Part shown: piece by piece, positions 1 to 10,689 of the stretch
Position numbering within the stretch: position 1 is the stretch's first letter
Layout: each line of letters opens with the position of its first letter
NCBI GenBank assembly: GCA_900660155.1
Contig: CABFPE010000051.1
Location: 288,742 to 328,560, forward strand
Direction of reading: 5' to 3'
Length of the DNA: 39,819 nt
Origin: Hofstenia miamia
Taxonomy: Eukaryota > Xenacoelomorpha > Acoela > Hofsteniidae
Notes under the pieces: generated by a model
Databases searched by the model: none
Told to the model about the DNA's origin: nothing
What the model saw: the letters and a program-made list of their open reading frames with translations, nothing else
Translations under genes and position numbers: made by a program

Positions 1-207
1 CAAACACTATGAATGGCAAAAGTACAGAAGGTGAGAGTAGTAATAATCACAAGGTTGACAATAAACAACATCCCCAAACACCTACTAGATGCATGCATGC
101 AGATGGAAAATGTCTTCCCTTGGGAGAAAGCACCAATGGGTACAACCACCCCAGAATTAATTTGATTCAATCTACAAATAGATTATTGGGCACAGATATA
201 CAGAATA

Positions 208-1680
208 ATGGTGGATCCATGCATCATGATCAACCTCTATAAACAGACTAAAACAATTGAAATGATGGCAGATACAGATGGCATAGAAAAGGCCAACATG
301 CTATTTATAAAATCTACAACAATTCAGAAAATATTTAAGAATATGAAATTGCAACAGAAAGTGGAGGAGAGTTGGCCAGAAATAAAGATTGAGGCGCCAT
401 CATTAAACTTCCACAAATCAGTAGAACTGGCACTAACAGAGGTAAACAAAGCCTATGAGCTAAACACTAAAAAGGATTTCAAACAGCTAATATTTGAGAG
501 AAAAGAATGTGCTGGAAATCTGCTTTAGAACAACAGCATGGATACTAGCAATATTTACAACAGAAGTTGCAGACTTAAACCTCCATATTTGATGGCACAT
601 CAGACACAATCTAATGAAAGCAAAGAGATTTGAAATAGCATTAGCCCTGATCAACACACAAACAAAGAATTGGTTGCTAAAAAGCCACATTGAAAGGTTG
701 GAGTCACCAAATAAATCAGAAAAACCAGTACAGACAATGGAGAAGACACTCAGTCATATGATAATGAATGAGAGCCTGGTGGGGAAGATGTTGATAGTAG
801 ATATGGCTAACAAAATGGGGATATGTCCAAGAAAAATTATGATATTCAAGGAGCCAATGAAAAAATATACTTGACAAAGAAATTAAAATGATTATCAATT
901 ACTCATTGGTCATTTTAAGGATCATTATCATGCCCACATATTAAACATCAGTATAAAACTCTGCTTTGAGAGCCTTCATTCAAAAAAGGGGACAATGTCT
1001 GTACATTCATAGCTCAAGTAGGAAGGCTATTTCACCTCAGCAAACTTATGCCAGAATATTTGAAGAATGATTTGTTTTCCTCAACATTCCTATCAGGTCT
1101 GTGACAACACATTGGCCACAGTTCTCCAAGTTGATTCTTCCTTTTGAAGCAGCTGGAACTGGACAAGCAAATTTATTTAACCTACACTCAGTATTACCAA
1201 AATTTACAGGAAAAATTGATGAGATTTCCCAGTTGTTCAATGAGTGGCTGTTCTTATTTGAGCTAACTATGAAGCAGTATAATGCCACCCAGTTTCCAAT
1301 GTACCTGCCAGGACTTGCCTACAATCAGTACAGGGTGCTGGACAGGGAAGTCAAGACTAATTACTAGTTACTTATTGGTCACTTTGAAGACCACTATTGT
1401 GCTCCTCACATCAAGCACCAATATAACACTCTCTTATGTGATCTCTCTTTCAAGGAAAGAAATGATATTTTTACCAATATCACCCAGCTCAAAAGGCTAT
1501 TCCATTTGAGCAAGTTGACTCCAGAATACTCAAAGCATGATTTCTTCTCATATATTTGCAGGGGTTTCCCACAAAACATCCATGGCTGTCTTGAATTAAA
1601 GTGTGACCCCAAGGACAATCTTAATGTGATTATGAAAATGGCAATCAGTATTGTCTATATGATGTGCTATACCACTTGAA
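208..1680 (+). pseudogene. gag-like region of the Ty3/gypsy element, broken
   Basis: Open stretches at 208-528, 614-874 and 1101-1367, and a reading from about 1369 to 1680, look like gag/capsid coding with stops and shifts between them. The segment around 340-470 contains a WPEIKIEAPS motif that recurs in altered form (WPTIKIKSPN) in the second gag at about 5800. The segment around 660-690 (KNWLLKSH) likewise matches KNWLLHS near 6080. A stretch of about 190 bp is duplicated (about 898-1090 and 1369-1560; LIGHFKDHY against LIGHFEDHY). Assignment as gag rests on position before the zinc knuckle and on matching the downstream copy. Confidence 0.6.
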
Positions 1681-1787
1681 TCAATAAAGATTTTAGCATG
1701 CTGAAAGGTGGTCATGCCACTCCAAAAGTCTCCTCATCAGCAGACACTTCCACATTAAAGAAGAAATTAGATACTGATCAGACTCAC

Positions 1788-1829
1788 TGTTACCATTGTG
1801 ATTAGAAAGGCCACATGAAGCCTCAATGT
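1788..1829 (+). pseudogene. Nucleocapsid CCHC zinc knuckle with internal stop
   Basis: Reading in the frame that begins at 1788 gives C-x2-C-x4-H-x4-C (CYHC..KGHMKPQC), the classic retroelement nucleic-acid-binding knuckle. A TAG stop at 1803-1805 falls inside the loop between the second Cys and the His. It lies directly upstream of the protease, as expected for gag-pol order. Confidence 0.8.
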
Positions 1830-1933
1830 ACCACCATTATCCATTTAATTGCTGATGGAAATGGTTTTGTCATTAACAAAGCAGAAGTGCTCTTACCTGT
1901 TTTCCCTCTCAAGCCAATTGATTTGATAAACTA

Positions 1934-2440
1934 GTGGGAGTGCTGTCTCCCAACAAACATGCACAGGACATTTTGGTAGTTACCTCACTGATGCATACTA
2001 ATGTTATCCCTGTGGATATTAATGGAATTCTTATCAATGCTACAATATACACTGGAGCCTCTGCTTTAATTATAAGCAACAAGTGCTGTCACAAATTTTG
2101 TTTTCAAAGAGATGATTTACATCCATCAACTGTTTGCCTATTAGATGCCTCATACAACACGGTTTCACTCAAGGGCCAATTGCCCAACCTTGAACTAAGG
2201 ATTCGTCAAGAATCATTTCATGTGGACTTAATCATTGTCAACACCCATGATCAGCCTTTACCCTACAACATCATTTTAGGTAATGATTTTCTAGAGAAGA
2301 ACTCTTGTGCAATTGCTTATGGGAAAAACACCATCTCAATTTGTGAAAGTGAACTCCAGCAAGAGTTGGCTACCATCCCCAAAGATGAAGTTCCTCTATT
2401 TTTTGTTGAGGCAGTAGTTGTTGAGCTGTGTGAATGGTAA
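1934..2440 (+). pseudogene. Retroelement aspartic protease domain, catalytic Asp lost
   Basis: This 168-codon open stretch has the layout of a retropepsin: an N-terminal beta region, the active-site loop read as YTGAS (codons 39-43) where DTGAS or DSGAS is expected, and the late ILGNDFL motif near codon 115, which matches the family's I(L/I)G.DFL. The Tyr at codon 39 (2048-2050) replaces the catalytic Asp, so the product would be inactive. The frame ends at a TAA and the reverse transcriptase does not follow in full. Confidence 0.8.
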
Positions 2441-2454
2441 CAAGTGTGCCCTGA

Positions 2455-2760
2455 TTCAGCCATGAGTGACTTTCTTGGGAAGAGTCATTAAACAAGGCTG
2501 TATTTTGATCAAGAATGATGCCAAAGATCACTTAGATCACATTGAGACACCATGATCCCAAAAAGGATGTCCAGAGGCTTATGGGCTTTCTTAATTATTC
2601 TGGTGCTTTCATACCTGAATTGACAAATAAAACTAAGCACATTTCAAACCTGCTACAACACAGTGTGGAATTCAAATGGACATGGTCTGAGCAGGAGGAG
2701 CTTGACTCTGTCAAGTCTGAACTAAGGAAGATTCAAAGTCTTAACCCCTGATTACTCTCA
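2455..2760 (+). pseudogene. C-terminal end of reverse transcriptase (thumb/connection); core deleted
   Basis: About 2470-2540 reads GRVIKQGCILIKNDAKDHLD, and the open frame 2542-2751 continues with DVQRLMGFLNYSGAFIPELT and FKWTWSEQEELDSVKSEL. These match the segment of Ty3/gypsy pol just after the palm (QRLxGxxNYxRxFIPxxS...FxWxxxxxxAFxxLK). The fingers and palm, including the YxDD motif, should lie between the protease and this point. Only about 20-30 bases separate them, so roughly 500 bp of coding sequence is absent. Confidence 0.75.
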
Positions 2761-3120
2761 AGTTTATAGTTGGTTGCCATCAGTGGAGTGCTAAGTCAGA
2801 TAGTTGAGGGTGTTGAAAGCCCTGTTTAATACTTTAGTCAGAAACTACAGAATGCAAACAAAACTATGGTACAAATAAGTCAGAGATGCTCACACTAGTT
2901 GAGAGCCTGAAGAAGTTCCATTACTTAATTCTCAGACACAATTTTACTGTGTGAACTGATAACCCAGCTCTTGTCTGACTGAAAAAGTTCTCAGGAGATA
3001 GATCTAATATTGCTGCACAATGGATCAAGTACTTAAATGATTTTTCTTTTACCATCAAGCATTTTCCTGGGAGACTTCATTTCAAATCAGATTATTGGAC
3101 CACTCTACCCAGCTACAAAT
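2755..3120 (+). pseudogene. RNase H domain of the Ty3/gypsy element, frameshifted
   Basis: Readings scattered over frames retain family motifs: ISGVLSQIVEG and YFSQKLQNA early, then LVESLKKFHYLILR, then FTIKHFPGRLHF near 3050-3085. These correspond to the gypsy RNase H elements G(A)VLSQ, (P)xxYxSRKLxxAExNY, ExLAxVxxxxxxxxYL and xIxYxPGxxNxxAD. Stops (for example at about 2830 and 2960) and shifts make it a fossil. The TDAS catalytic segment is not readable. Confidence 0.65.
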
Positions 3121-3398
3121 GTGATTTAAGGAAACATCCTGGCAAGAAGACATTGTTGGGATTCATACCAACAACTGAATATGAACTCCTGTAAAAGATC
3201 AAAGCTGATCACCATGGCAAAGCCATCTTGCCCATTCTTATAAAGGAGGAGATTACTGAGGATGAGATTGTGACTCACTAACAGCATGACAAAGTGCTCT
3301 CTGAAATCTTGAAATGGCTGAAGAATACAAATTACCCTCTTAGCCCTGTTGCTAATCAGTACTTTAAACATTTTAATTAGAGACAGACTGAGAAGGGT

Positions 3399-3731
3399 TT
3401 GCTGTACATTAGAAGTTGGAATAACTGCCTGGCTGTTCTGGAGTATTTCCACAGAGATTTAGTAAGAAAGATCCATGAGCAAGGCCACTTAGGCAATATA
3501 CAGACAGAACAAACATTTAATGCATGTTATGTTACCATCAGCATCTGTGCTGTAGTTCTCAACATCATCAATAAATGTGAGACCTGTCTACTACAAGGAA
3601 CCAGTCACTTCCTGGAACAAAGAGCTGAGCTGCAGAATCACACAGGAGAAAGAACTAATGAGGTTGTCCACATGGATCTTGGGAAGCTGTCCTGTGATAC
3701 CAATATCTACTTGAACTCATCAATCTATTAG
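3399..3731 (+). pseudogene. Integrase N-terminal zinc-binding (HHCC) domain and start of core
   Basis: The open frame shows the integrase HHCC motif: HEQGH (H-x3-H) at about codons 26-30 and CETC (C-x2-C) further on, followed by a linker (NHTGERTNEVVHMDLGKL) in which VHMDL matches the conserved start of the catalytic core with the first catalytic Asp. The frame then jumps quickly to the region around the last catalytic Glu, so most of the integrase core, including the second Asp, is deleted or unreadable. Confidence 0.75.
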
Positions 3732-3739
3732 TCCCTCTG

Positions 3740-4629
3740 GACAGTACCACCCACATTTGAATGGTGTTGTGGAGTGACTTAACCACACTGTTATTAAATT
3801 GATTCACATTGCTCTCTCCAGAGCCACTGGCAGAAATGAGTAATAGAAGTAGTGGAATACTTTTGTAACATTGTAGTCCAGTCTACTACTAAGGTGAGCC
3901 TGTTTAAGGCAATGTTTGGGTTTGAGGCAAGTATGCCCCTTTCTGTAATGTGCCCTGTGTACCATGAGCCCACTTTGAAGAATTTTGTTAATCACATGTT
4001 GCATGAGCTGCAAGAAGTTCACCTTACCATCTGTTGAAACACTAATCAATCTGTTATACACCAGAAGCATAACTTTAATCACAAGCTATATAGTGAGAAT
4101 CACAAACAAGGCAAAAAAGTCTTTGCTTATTTTCTTTGCAAGTCACTGATCTAAATCAGGACCAGAAGCTTGCCACAAATTGGCAGGACCATTTACTGTT
4201 GTTAAGGTGCTTGACCACCAAAAGTATTTATTAAGTAATGGGAAAATTGCCCATTTTCAAAGGCTCAAAGGGGCTGTACATGATATTGAGAATGTAATTA
4301 TTGACAACAATAGTGATTTTACACTGGATGACAATGGCATAAATGAGTACAAAGCTTATAATAATTTGACTGAATGTGAGGAAGACAACCTCACCAAAGT
4401 TGATTTTGATAGCAATGCAATTAGTAGCAGTAGTGACACTACTGCTACCCATATTTTACCTAAACTTAAGGCAAGAGAAAGAACATACTTAGATCATTTA
4501 AATACCCAAGTTTGGGACCTTAATCTTATCTCTATGTTTAGTAACCAAGACACAATAAATGAAAAGACATTTGAATCAACTGCTGGATCAGAGACAAGTG
4601 TGAAGTTGACTAAATCTGAGATCAGATGA
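3740..4629 (+). pseudogene. Integrase core end, C-terminal GPF-type module and tail
   Basis: Around 3745-3790 YHPHLNGVVE matches the conserved PYHPQxNGxxER segment holding the catalytic Glu, followed by a stop. 3852-4037 continues the core (TTKVSLFKAMFGFEASMPLS). The frame 4180-4629 opens with AGPFTVVKVLDHQKYLL, the GPF/Y-type module that follows Ty3/gypsy integrase cores, then an acidic, Ser/Asp-rich tail with no clear domain. The tail has stayed open for 149 codons, unlike the upstream pol parts. Confidence 0.75.
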
Positions 4630-4732
4630 AATGAGACATGAGCATTCCCCACAATGAGCAGAGGAGAGTACTGCTGCCAAGTGAGGGAGACCACATACAG
4701 AGGATGCTGGATGCAGTGCTTGTGACTGCATG

Positions 4733-4846
4733 CAGAGCCAACACTCTGCACAGGAGCAAGATTCCTGCAACTATGTGAGGAGCAAACACTATTCATGGGA
4801 GTGGACCTCAAGTGACTATGCACAGAGCCAACACTCTGTGCAGGAG
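4733..4846 (+). repeat. Short tandem repeat, about 45-bp period, three units
   Basis: Units begin near 4733, 4777 and 4823. The first and third share CAGAGCCAACACTCTG and then CAGGAG; the middle one is diverged (GAGCAAACACTATTCATGG). One frame reads MQSQHSAQE and AQSQHSVQE, so this may have been a repeated tail of the retroelement protein. Confidence 0.6.
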
Positions 4847-5024
4847 TGAGAGGAGCATTTAGCCCATGTACCTTTTTCCAGTTTAGAAATTTTAAATGTC
4901 CAACTGTCCTGAAGTGACTCAAAACCCACTTCTAGTCCCAGCCTGTCATCTGCTGAATCCCCTAGTATTCAATTGAAGAGGAATGAAGAAAGAAGATGAA
5001 AAGTTTCAAAACTTGAAGATGAGG

Positions 5025-5160
5025 TGTTACACCCCTATTTAATTGTGACCAGAAAACAGTTACCCATCCATATCCATGATAATATCTTATACTATTCATA
5101 ATCAATGCTGAAAGGAGGCCAAAAAGTAATGCCATCATTTGCTATGATTAAAAAATGCAT
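5025..5160 (+). repeat. Possible LTR start or remnant
   Basis: TGTTACACCCC at 5025 follows a purine-rich run (4974-5002) and resembles the TGTTAC/TGTAAC start of many Ty3/gypsy LTRs. No matching second copy is inside the window and no end can be set. The gag reading of the next copy resumes by about 5156-5195, so a full LTR would have to be very short or partly deleted. Confidence 0.3.
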
Positions 5161-6151
5161 GGAGGATTAATGCATCAGTATTGGATAAGTACTGTACACA
5201 CTATGTTTGATGAGGATTTCAACCTCACACACCTATGACAGTTCTTAAACAATAAGAAGGCCATTCAAACATTTGAGTGTGCCAACATTGACCTTGATAA
5301 CTTACTCCTCATTTATTTTTTACATGTTGGTGAAGTGAACCAGCCCAGAATTATGGAGCAGTTAGGAATAGCCTACCAACTTGTGAAAGTTGAAAATGTT
5401 CAATTGGTTATGTTTCTTAGAGATGAATATGAAGACAAGATTCCTGAGGCCATTGAGATTCTTTGCTTCTATATGGAGAACCTTACAATCCTTTATAAAA
5501 GTGCATACCATCCCATCAGTATGTACCACACTAACATTATTTCAATTACTAAATTGGTTTACACTGACTTGATGATGTGTGAGCAGATCCCAACCCACTG
5601 GTTGGCTATTGATACCTGGCTGATCATTGATGCTGCTGTCCAGGCACAGATGCTCAAATCTGTTAATCGCCCTGGTCTAGCTTCCATCACTGATCTGCAT
5701 GTCAGCTTTGCTTTTTCACTAAGTGCTACCACCTTGAAAGAGATTGATGAGATCTGGGCAGCATTAAAATGCAATCTAAACCCCAAGACTGAATGGCCCA
5801 CCATTAAGATCAAAAGCCCTAATTCACAGTACTCACACTCAGTTGAACATTTGTTGATGGAGCTCTGATATCTCATGACACCCAAGACTGGCAAAGCTTT
5901 ACCAATAAATTGTTTTCAGAGTGATTTGCCCCAGTGATCCTCTCACAAGGAGCTATTTGGATTCTATCTATTTTTCTCACCCATATTTACAGCTGCCTCT
6001 AGAATGGCCTACTTGTGAGCACATTGCCAAACACTGCATGCATGAAATTGCCATCTGTCCAGCTGCTTGGAAGGTAAAGAACTGGCTGCTACATTCTTGC
6101 TCACTCCCCACTTCTCCTGGTAAAACTAAGAAAGCAATGGAAAGTTTTTAG
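5156..6151 (+). pseudogene. Second partial gag of the same retroelement family
   Basis: The main open stretch is 5335-5868 (177 codons). The same frame reaches back to about 5156, interrupted by one TGA near 5226. A shifted continuation is open at 5921-6151. Two segments match the first copy in order: WPTIKIKSPN...HSVEHLLMEL against WPEIKIEAPS...KSVELALTEV, and KNWLLHS against KNWLLKSH. Nothing after the gag N-terminal part is present, and base composition falls back to AT-rich at about 6180, so the copy is 3' truncated. This region is better preserved than the corresponding part of copy one. Identity as gag is inferred from that match, not from a recognised domain. Confidence 0.6.
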
Positions 6152-6179
6152 AAGTAATATGCTCAATTAATTGGCTCAA

Positions 6180-8050
6180 GCAGCCAATGTTCCCTCAAAG
6201 ACCGAGATCTTTTTTAACCTGGAATGTTTGAAAATTTCCATTTAGAACATTTTCGACTAGTCCAATTTCTTTTTAAATATTTTGCCTTAGAACATTTTAG
6301 ACCTCATTTAATCAATTAGGCTGGTACTTTTTTTCTAAACCTCAAATTTTTAAATATATTTATTGATAGACGCTTGCATTCAGCTATCAAAGTGTCCATT
6401 AAAAGGTAAATTTGAAAGATTTTGAGAAGTGAAAATGAAAATGTGTCAACCCACTCAGATTACGTTTTGAAAATACTGCCATACAGTAAATAGTCAACAT
6501 AATTAAATTTAAAGATTCGGAAATATTTATCTTCAATGTTATAATGTTTAAGTTTTGGAAAAACGCTTAATAAGCTATCTCTAACATTTAATTTTGGAAA
6601 TGATTTTCCGAAATTTGCGAGATTGAGTGGTTTCATTGTATTTAAACTACCATACAACTACAGTTCTTTGTATAAATGCATTTAAATTCAATTATGTCTT
6701 GCTTCTATATCTCATGTGCATATCGTTCTGTCTTTATGGAAATGTACGTGCAGCTTATATACCTATATGAATGCAAAAGTATGAGAATTATAAAGCGACA
6801 TAAGTGCTACCGAGCGTGGGCTGTAGATTTCCTTGAAGCCGAAATCCACATTTATAGCCAAAGAGGTATTTGCATGTTGGGCATATAAACAGCTTTTTAA
6901 AACACAGCCTATTTGTTTTATGCATTATTTTCGTCGCTGCAAGTCGTGAAAAGTCTGTGCTTGATATATGAAATAGGAAATATCAGCGATGCAATTGCTT
7001 GCTTATGACCTATCAATCAGGCTTCAATTATTTGTTCGTGTAGTTATGTATGGTGTACTCAAGGTCACAACTGGCTAGAGAAAGTTTTTCCTACATCTTC
7101 CTTTGCTGACAACTTCTTGCATCAAGTGCATGTGGTTGAGAATCTAATACATCAGAATTAGATCCAGATGCGTTATTCGTTTTACGAGGTAGTAAATTGC
7201 TTTGGCAAATTTCGTTGCTGAACTGGACATCTAGCATTAGCTTTTTGGAATCTTCAGCATCTGGCGGTATGTAGAGACCGATCTAAGCAGCAAACTCAAG
7301 CAGGTTTTATCAATAACTGTTCGTTAAAATCAGGCTTGTACTCCTAGATTATTAAGCAGGGGGCTCTAAATTTTAAAACTGTATTCTTATACTATATTTT
7401 GACAAACGTGGTTGGTTTCTCAACAAATATATGGACATCCCAAAATGTAATATAACTTTAACAATGAGCTGGGTCCACAATCAAATTTAGCAGGGTGGGC
7501 TGAGCACCCATAGTTAGTCTATTTTTTTTATTAAAATCTTTTTTTGCAGCATTGGAGTTTCGAGTATCTTCGGTAGAAATTTTCTTATTGATTTTCGCGT
7601 ATCCATACAAGTCACGCTATTCCCACTGGGACTATTCCAATATGGTAAATCGTAGACTTGAATCTGTTAACTCTTTAGTGTTCACATATCGAAAAAATTG
7701 AGTAATTCATTTGAATTTATGATACACGTTTGAAAACTCTACTATGAAATTTTTCCATTGGTTTACTGTCTTTGTAAACTTTTCAGAGCAATTTAAAAAT
7801 TTGATGGTGGGACATGTATGTTCCACCAAACCTTAAGGGTAGTAAACTTACATATTCTAGAAGTGCAATATCTTGAAAAATCATTTTGTAGATTACACTA
7901 AGGCACTATAATTTCACTAAAACATAAAAATACTCATTAGCCTTTCAATAATTCCCTATGTAGTCACTTATGGAATAATTCAAAGCAATTTCTTTTTACA
8001 TTGAACAAATATCCATCACATGTAGAACGCTTAAGCGAGTAGCACATATT
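6180..8050. other. AT-rich intergenic DNA, no gene recognised
   Basis: No convincing exon is seen on either strand. One short + strand reading at about 7403-7455 (VVGFSTNIWTSQN) resembles the TTDxWTS motif of hAT transposases, but the surroundings give no support. Confidence 0.5.
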
Positions 8051-8500
8051 CCTCTTTATTGTTTAGCAATAGGCAGGTTGCTAGGTACAGAGGAAGTACT
8101 TTCGTCTTTTCTTAGAAGGAAAAGGCTCGCGAAATCTTGATGAATAGTCGCTAATCAATCATTGAACTATATTCTAACGAAATACTTTTGACGTCATTTT
8201 ATAATCAAGCTAATATAACTTGAAAGCAAGAAATGCTTTGCACATGCCTGTATTCAGTGGTCCAAAAGAGGCGCAAATAGATTTTAGTTGGTCTGAAATA
8301 TCAACACCACCCATACGTTGATTGTAGATTTCAACAGGTACTGGGATGTTTCCTGCTAATAAAGTAATTGTACCTATTATTTCTCTGCATAAATCTAAAA
8401 TTTAATAATTATATTCTGATTTTTTAAAAAATGATATTTTAATAATCTGCCAAAGTCATTCAGCTAAATATACTTTTTTATAGCGATTTATGAGACAATA
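8040..8500 (-). pseudogene. piggyBac transposase fossil, C-terminal catalytic part
   Basis: The minus strand across about 8230-8370 reads IPVPVEIYNQRMGGVDISDQ and on through ACKAF-like residues to a stop. The family motif is (V/I)xxYNxxMGGVDxxDQ, which contains the third catalytic Asp, here intact. The preceding segment (NRYKKVYLAE, about 8470) could be the strand before it; the following segment is rich in Lys/Arg and Cys but broken. It is probably the 3' half of the element whose N-terminal and middle parts are at 10.7-11.4 kb on the same strand. Confidence 0.7.
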
Positions 8501-10680
8501 ATACAGGCCCTCCTGTAGGAAACCAAAAATATATTTGTTGCAAGTATGTATTTACATGTAAATATATAAATGATTAATGTTTTAACTATTCACTGAACAA
8601 AGAAATGGAGAATAATTGTTTTGTAATGAATCTGCTCCAAGAAGAAATAAATAAAGCGAAGTATTAAGTTAGCAAAATACTAGAAGAAATAGATAATTGA
8701 AGAATGTCTATTTACAAATGTCCGGAGTTGTATTCACACGTTTTAAATAACAATGAGATCTAAGCTGCACATCTAACCCCATACAGATATTTTATATATT
8801 TTATAGAGAAATTGAATTCAAGTTTTTGAACCATAGATATAATGTTTTACAATGTGCATCAAATTTTATCATAAGCACTTTGGAGACAAATACATAGACA
8901 TTAGATGCAAATCCGATTGATATGAAGCAGTTTTTGTTTGACAGACAATTATTGTTGTTGTCATTAGCTGCAAACCCATAGCCAACATCTTTTCTTAAGG
9001 ATGCTAATTTATTAGTATGGATAATTTTTAATTTAAATTCTGTAATTTCAAATCTTGCCAACAACTTACTTTTAAAAACAATTTTCAAACTGCTTAAATC
9101 AAATATTAATCCTTTTGTTAAAATTCACTATATAATTCAAATATTATATGTTTGAATTAGGGTTATGATGGATCATTCAGTGCAATGGAATTTACTGATA
9201 CCAAGTTAATGAGACTAAAACCTGTTACCATTATTTCTTCCAGGGGAATGGGACTACCATGAGCCTGTAAATATAAATAAGACTCTGACCACGGATTTCA
9301 GACTACTACTCATAATAATAAACGTTATGCCACGTGACCATTGCACTAGAAAATTTCATGCGAGAAATTCTAGCTTGAAACCATAATTTAAATATAAAAA
9401 ATGGAGAGGCTTACGTTTCTAAAAATATTGAGTTTTTAAGAATAAAATTTATATATTTTTCTGCAACTACTTGCATGAAATTGTAATCTGCTCCGTTAAT
9501 ATGTTTTTAGAAATTTGCTTGCATTTTGCACATTTTTGTGACTTTGATTATATAGTTTAAACTGTAATTTTCAAATATTTTAGATTGCCCAGTTTCAACA
9601 ATAGCACTGTAGATATTTACATATATTTGAAATCTGTGAGCTACTAATGTAATACTGCTGTTATTGGTACTATGGAAATATTAAAATTCAATAAAAGTTT
9701 TTATTTAAAAATAATATATTTCAATTGGTACTTAATTCCAAAGAATCAATTAATTTGATAATTTCATTAAAATAACTCTAAAATAAATTATTTTGCTATC
9801 AAATCTCCTACCTCAGATAATAGTTTCCTCAAAATGTATTAGTAGATTTCATAAATATCCCAGAAAATTTAATAGTTGTGCAATAATTTTGTAAAGTGCA
9901 GAAGGTGAGCAAGTGGAATTCTACAGGCGAATATAATTTTACAACTGTTTTTAACCAATTTCGTTTTTACAGACATGTATATCCAAGAATTGTTCGAAAC
10001 TATAAAATCAATTAAATGTGTTTCAAGTCTTTGTATTTCTTTATTTCTATTGTCATGCATATGTTCAGAATATCTTTTCATTTTTATTATAGTTAGAATA
10101 TAATACTACAAATAGCAAAGAATTATAATTATAGAAGTTTTAATATTAAATGTAATTGAAAAATTTAAAACCATTTAGATGAAAAAAAAATTTGCAGATT
10201 TAGCTGAACCTCTTGCATTTTATTTTATTTTTCAAAAGTTCTAGGGGATGCTAAGCATCTCCTTGGCTACAGGCCTGATTGCCTGTCTACAAATGATGGG
10301 CTGTCTACAAAATGTTTCCTAGAACCTCTAATTAGTGTCTAAAGAATTCAAATCCGCTCTCTATGTACTAAAGACACATAGAAATCGCACATAGGCAATT
10401 ATATTTTTTACTATGTTCAAAAACTTTCCGAATCCAACACAGTCTATTTATATTTAGCCTTTATTTATATATTACATACTAGTACATTATATGCCTCTAC
10501 AATACCAGAAACAAAAATTCTCCCTGTTCGTTGAGTTCTTTTATTCAATACTCTTATGATACTGCTGCGCCCATGCTTTTCATCATAATATCTTAAACGT
10601 TCGTTTCTACTAAAGTATTCAACACAAATTTTCGATTTATGCAGAGAAATAATAGGTACAATTTCTTTATTAGCTTTTGA
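8500..10680. other. AT-rich DNA between the two piggyBac fossil halves
   Basis: No recognisable coding sequence. The 95-codon minus-strand open frame at 8801-9088 has an AT-driven composition (Lys, Asn, Ile, Phe) and no motif. If the piggyBac halves belong together, this is an insertion of about 2 kb of unknown type. Confidence 0.4.
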
Positions 10681-10689
10681 AAATTAGTA

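Larger units (their letters stand above)
1..5024 (+). mobile_element. Degenerate Ty3/gypsy-type LTR retroelement, internal region (5' end outside window)
   Basis: The pieces follow Ty3/gypsy order on the + strand: gag-like (about 208-1680), CCHC knuckle (1788-1829), aspartic protease (1934-2440), end of RT (about 2460-2751), RNase H (about 2755-3120), integrase zinc domain (3399-3731), integrase C-terminal part with a GPF-type module (about 3770-4629). Frameshifts and in-frame stops break every part, and most of the RT catalytic domain is missing, so the copy cannot be autonomous. The DNA is visibly richer in G and C than the flank after 6180. A purine-rich run at 4974-5002 precedes TGTTACACCCC at 5025, which looks like a polypurine tract followed by an LTR start. 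The 5' LTR is not in the window. Confidence 0.85.

Noticed and set aside
3126..3452. 108-codon minus-strand open frame
   Set aside because: Antisense of the RNase H to integrase region of the retroelement; hydrophobic-rich but with no motif.
4494..4922. 142-codon minus-strand open frame rich in Cys, His and Ser
   Set aside because: Produced by the 45-bp repeat and the antisense of the retroelement tail; no start context or domain.
5559..5894. 111-codon minus-strand open frame
   Set aside because: Antisense shadow of the second gag, which has a match in the first copy on the + strand.
7403..7455. Short reading STNIWTSQN resembling a hAT motif
   Set aside because: Only one motif of about ten residues with no supporting neighbours on either side.
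10235..10330. Inverted repeat GTTCTAGG/CCTAGAAC with small hairpins, considered as tRNA or structured RNA
   Set aside because: Stems are short, there is no tRNA A/B box pattern, and it overlaps or adjoins the piggyBac fossil.
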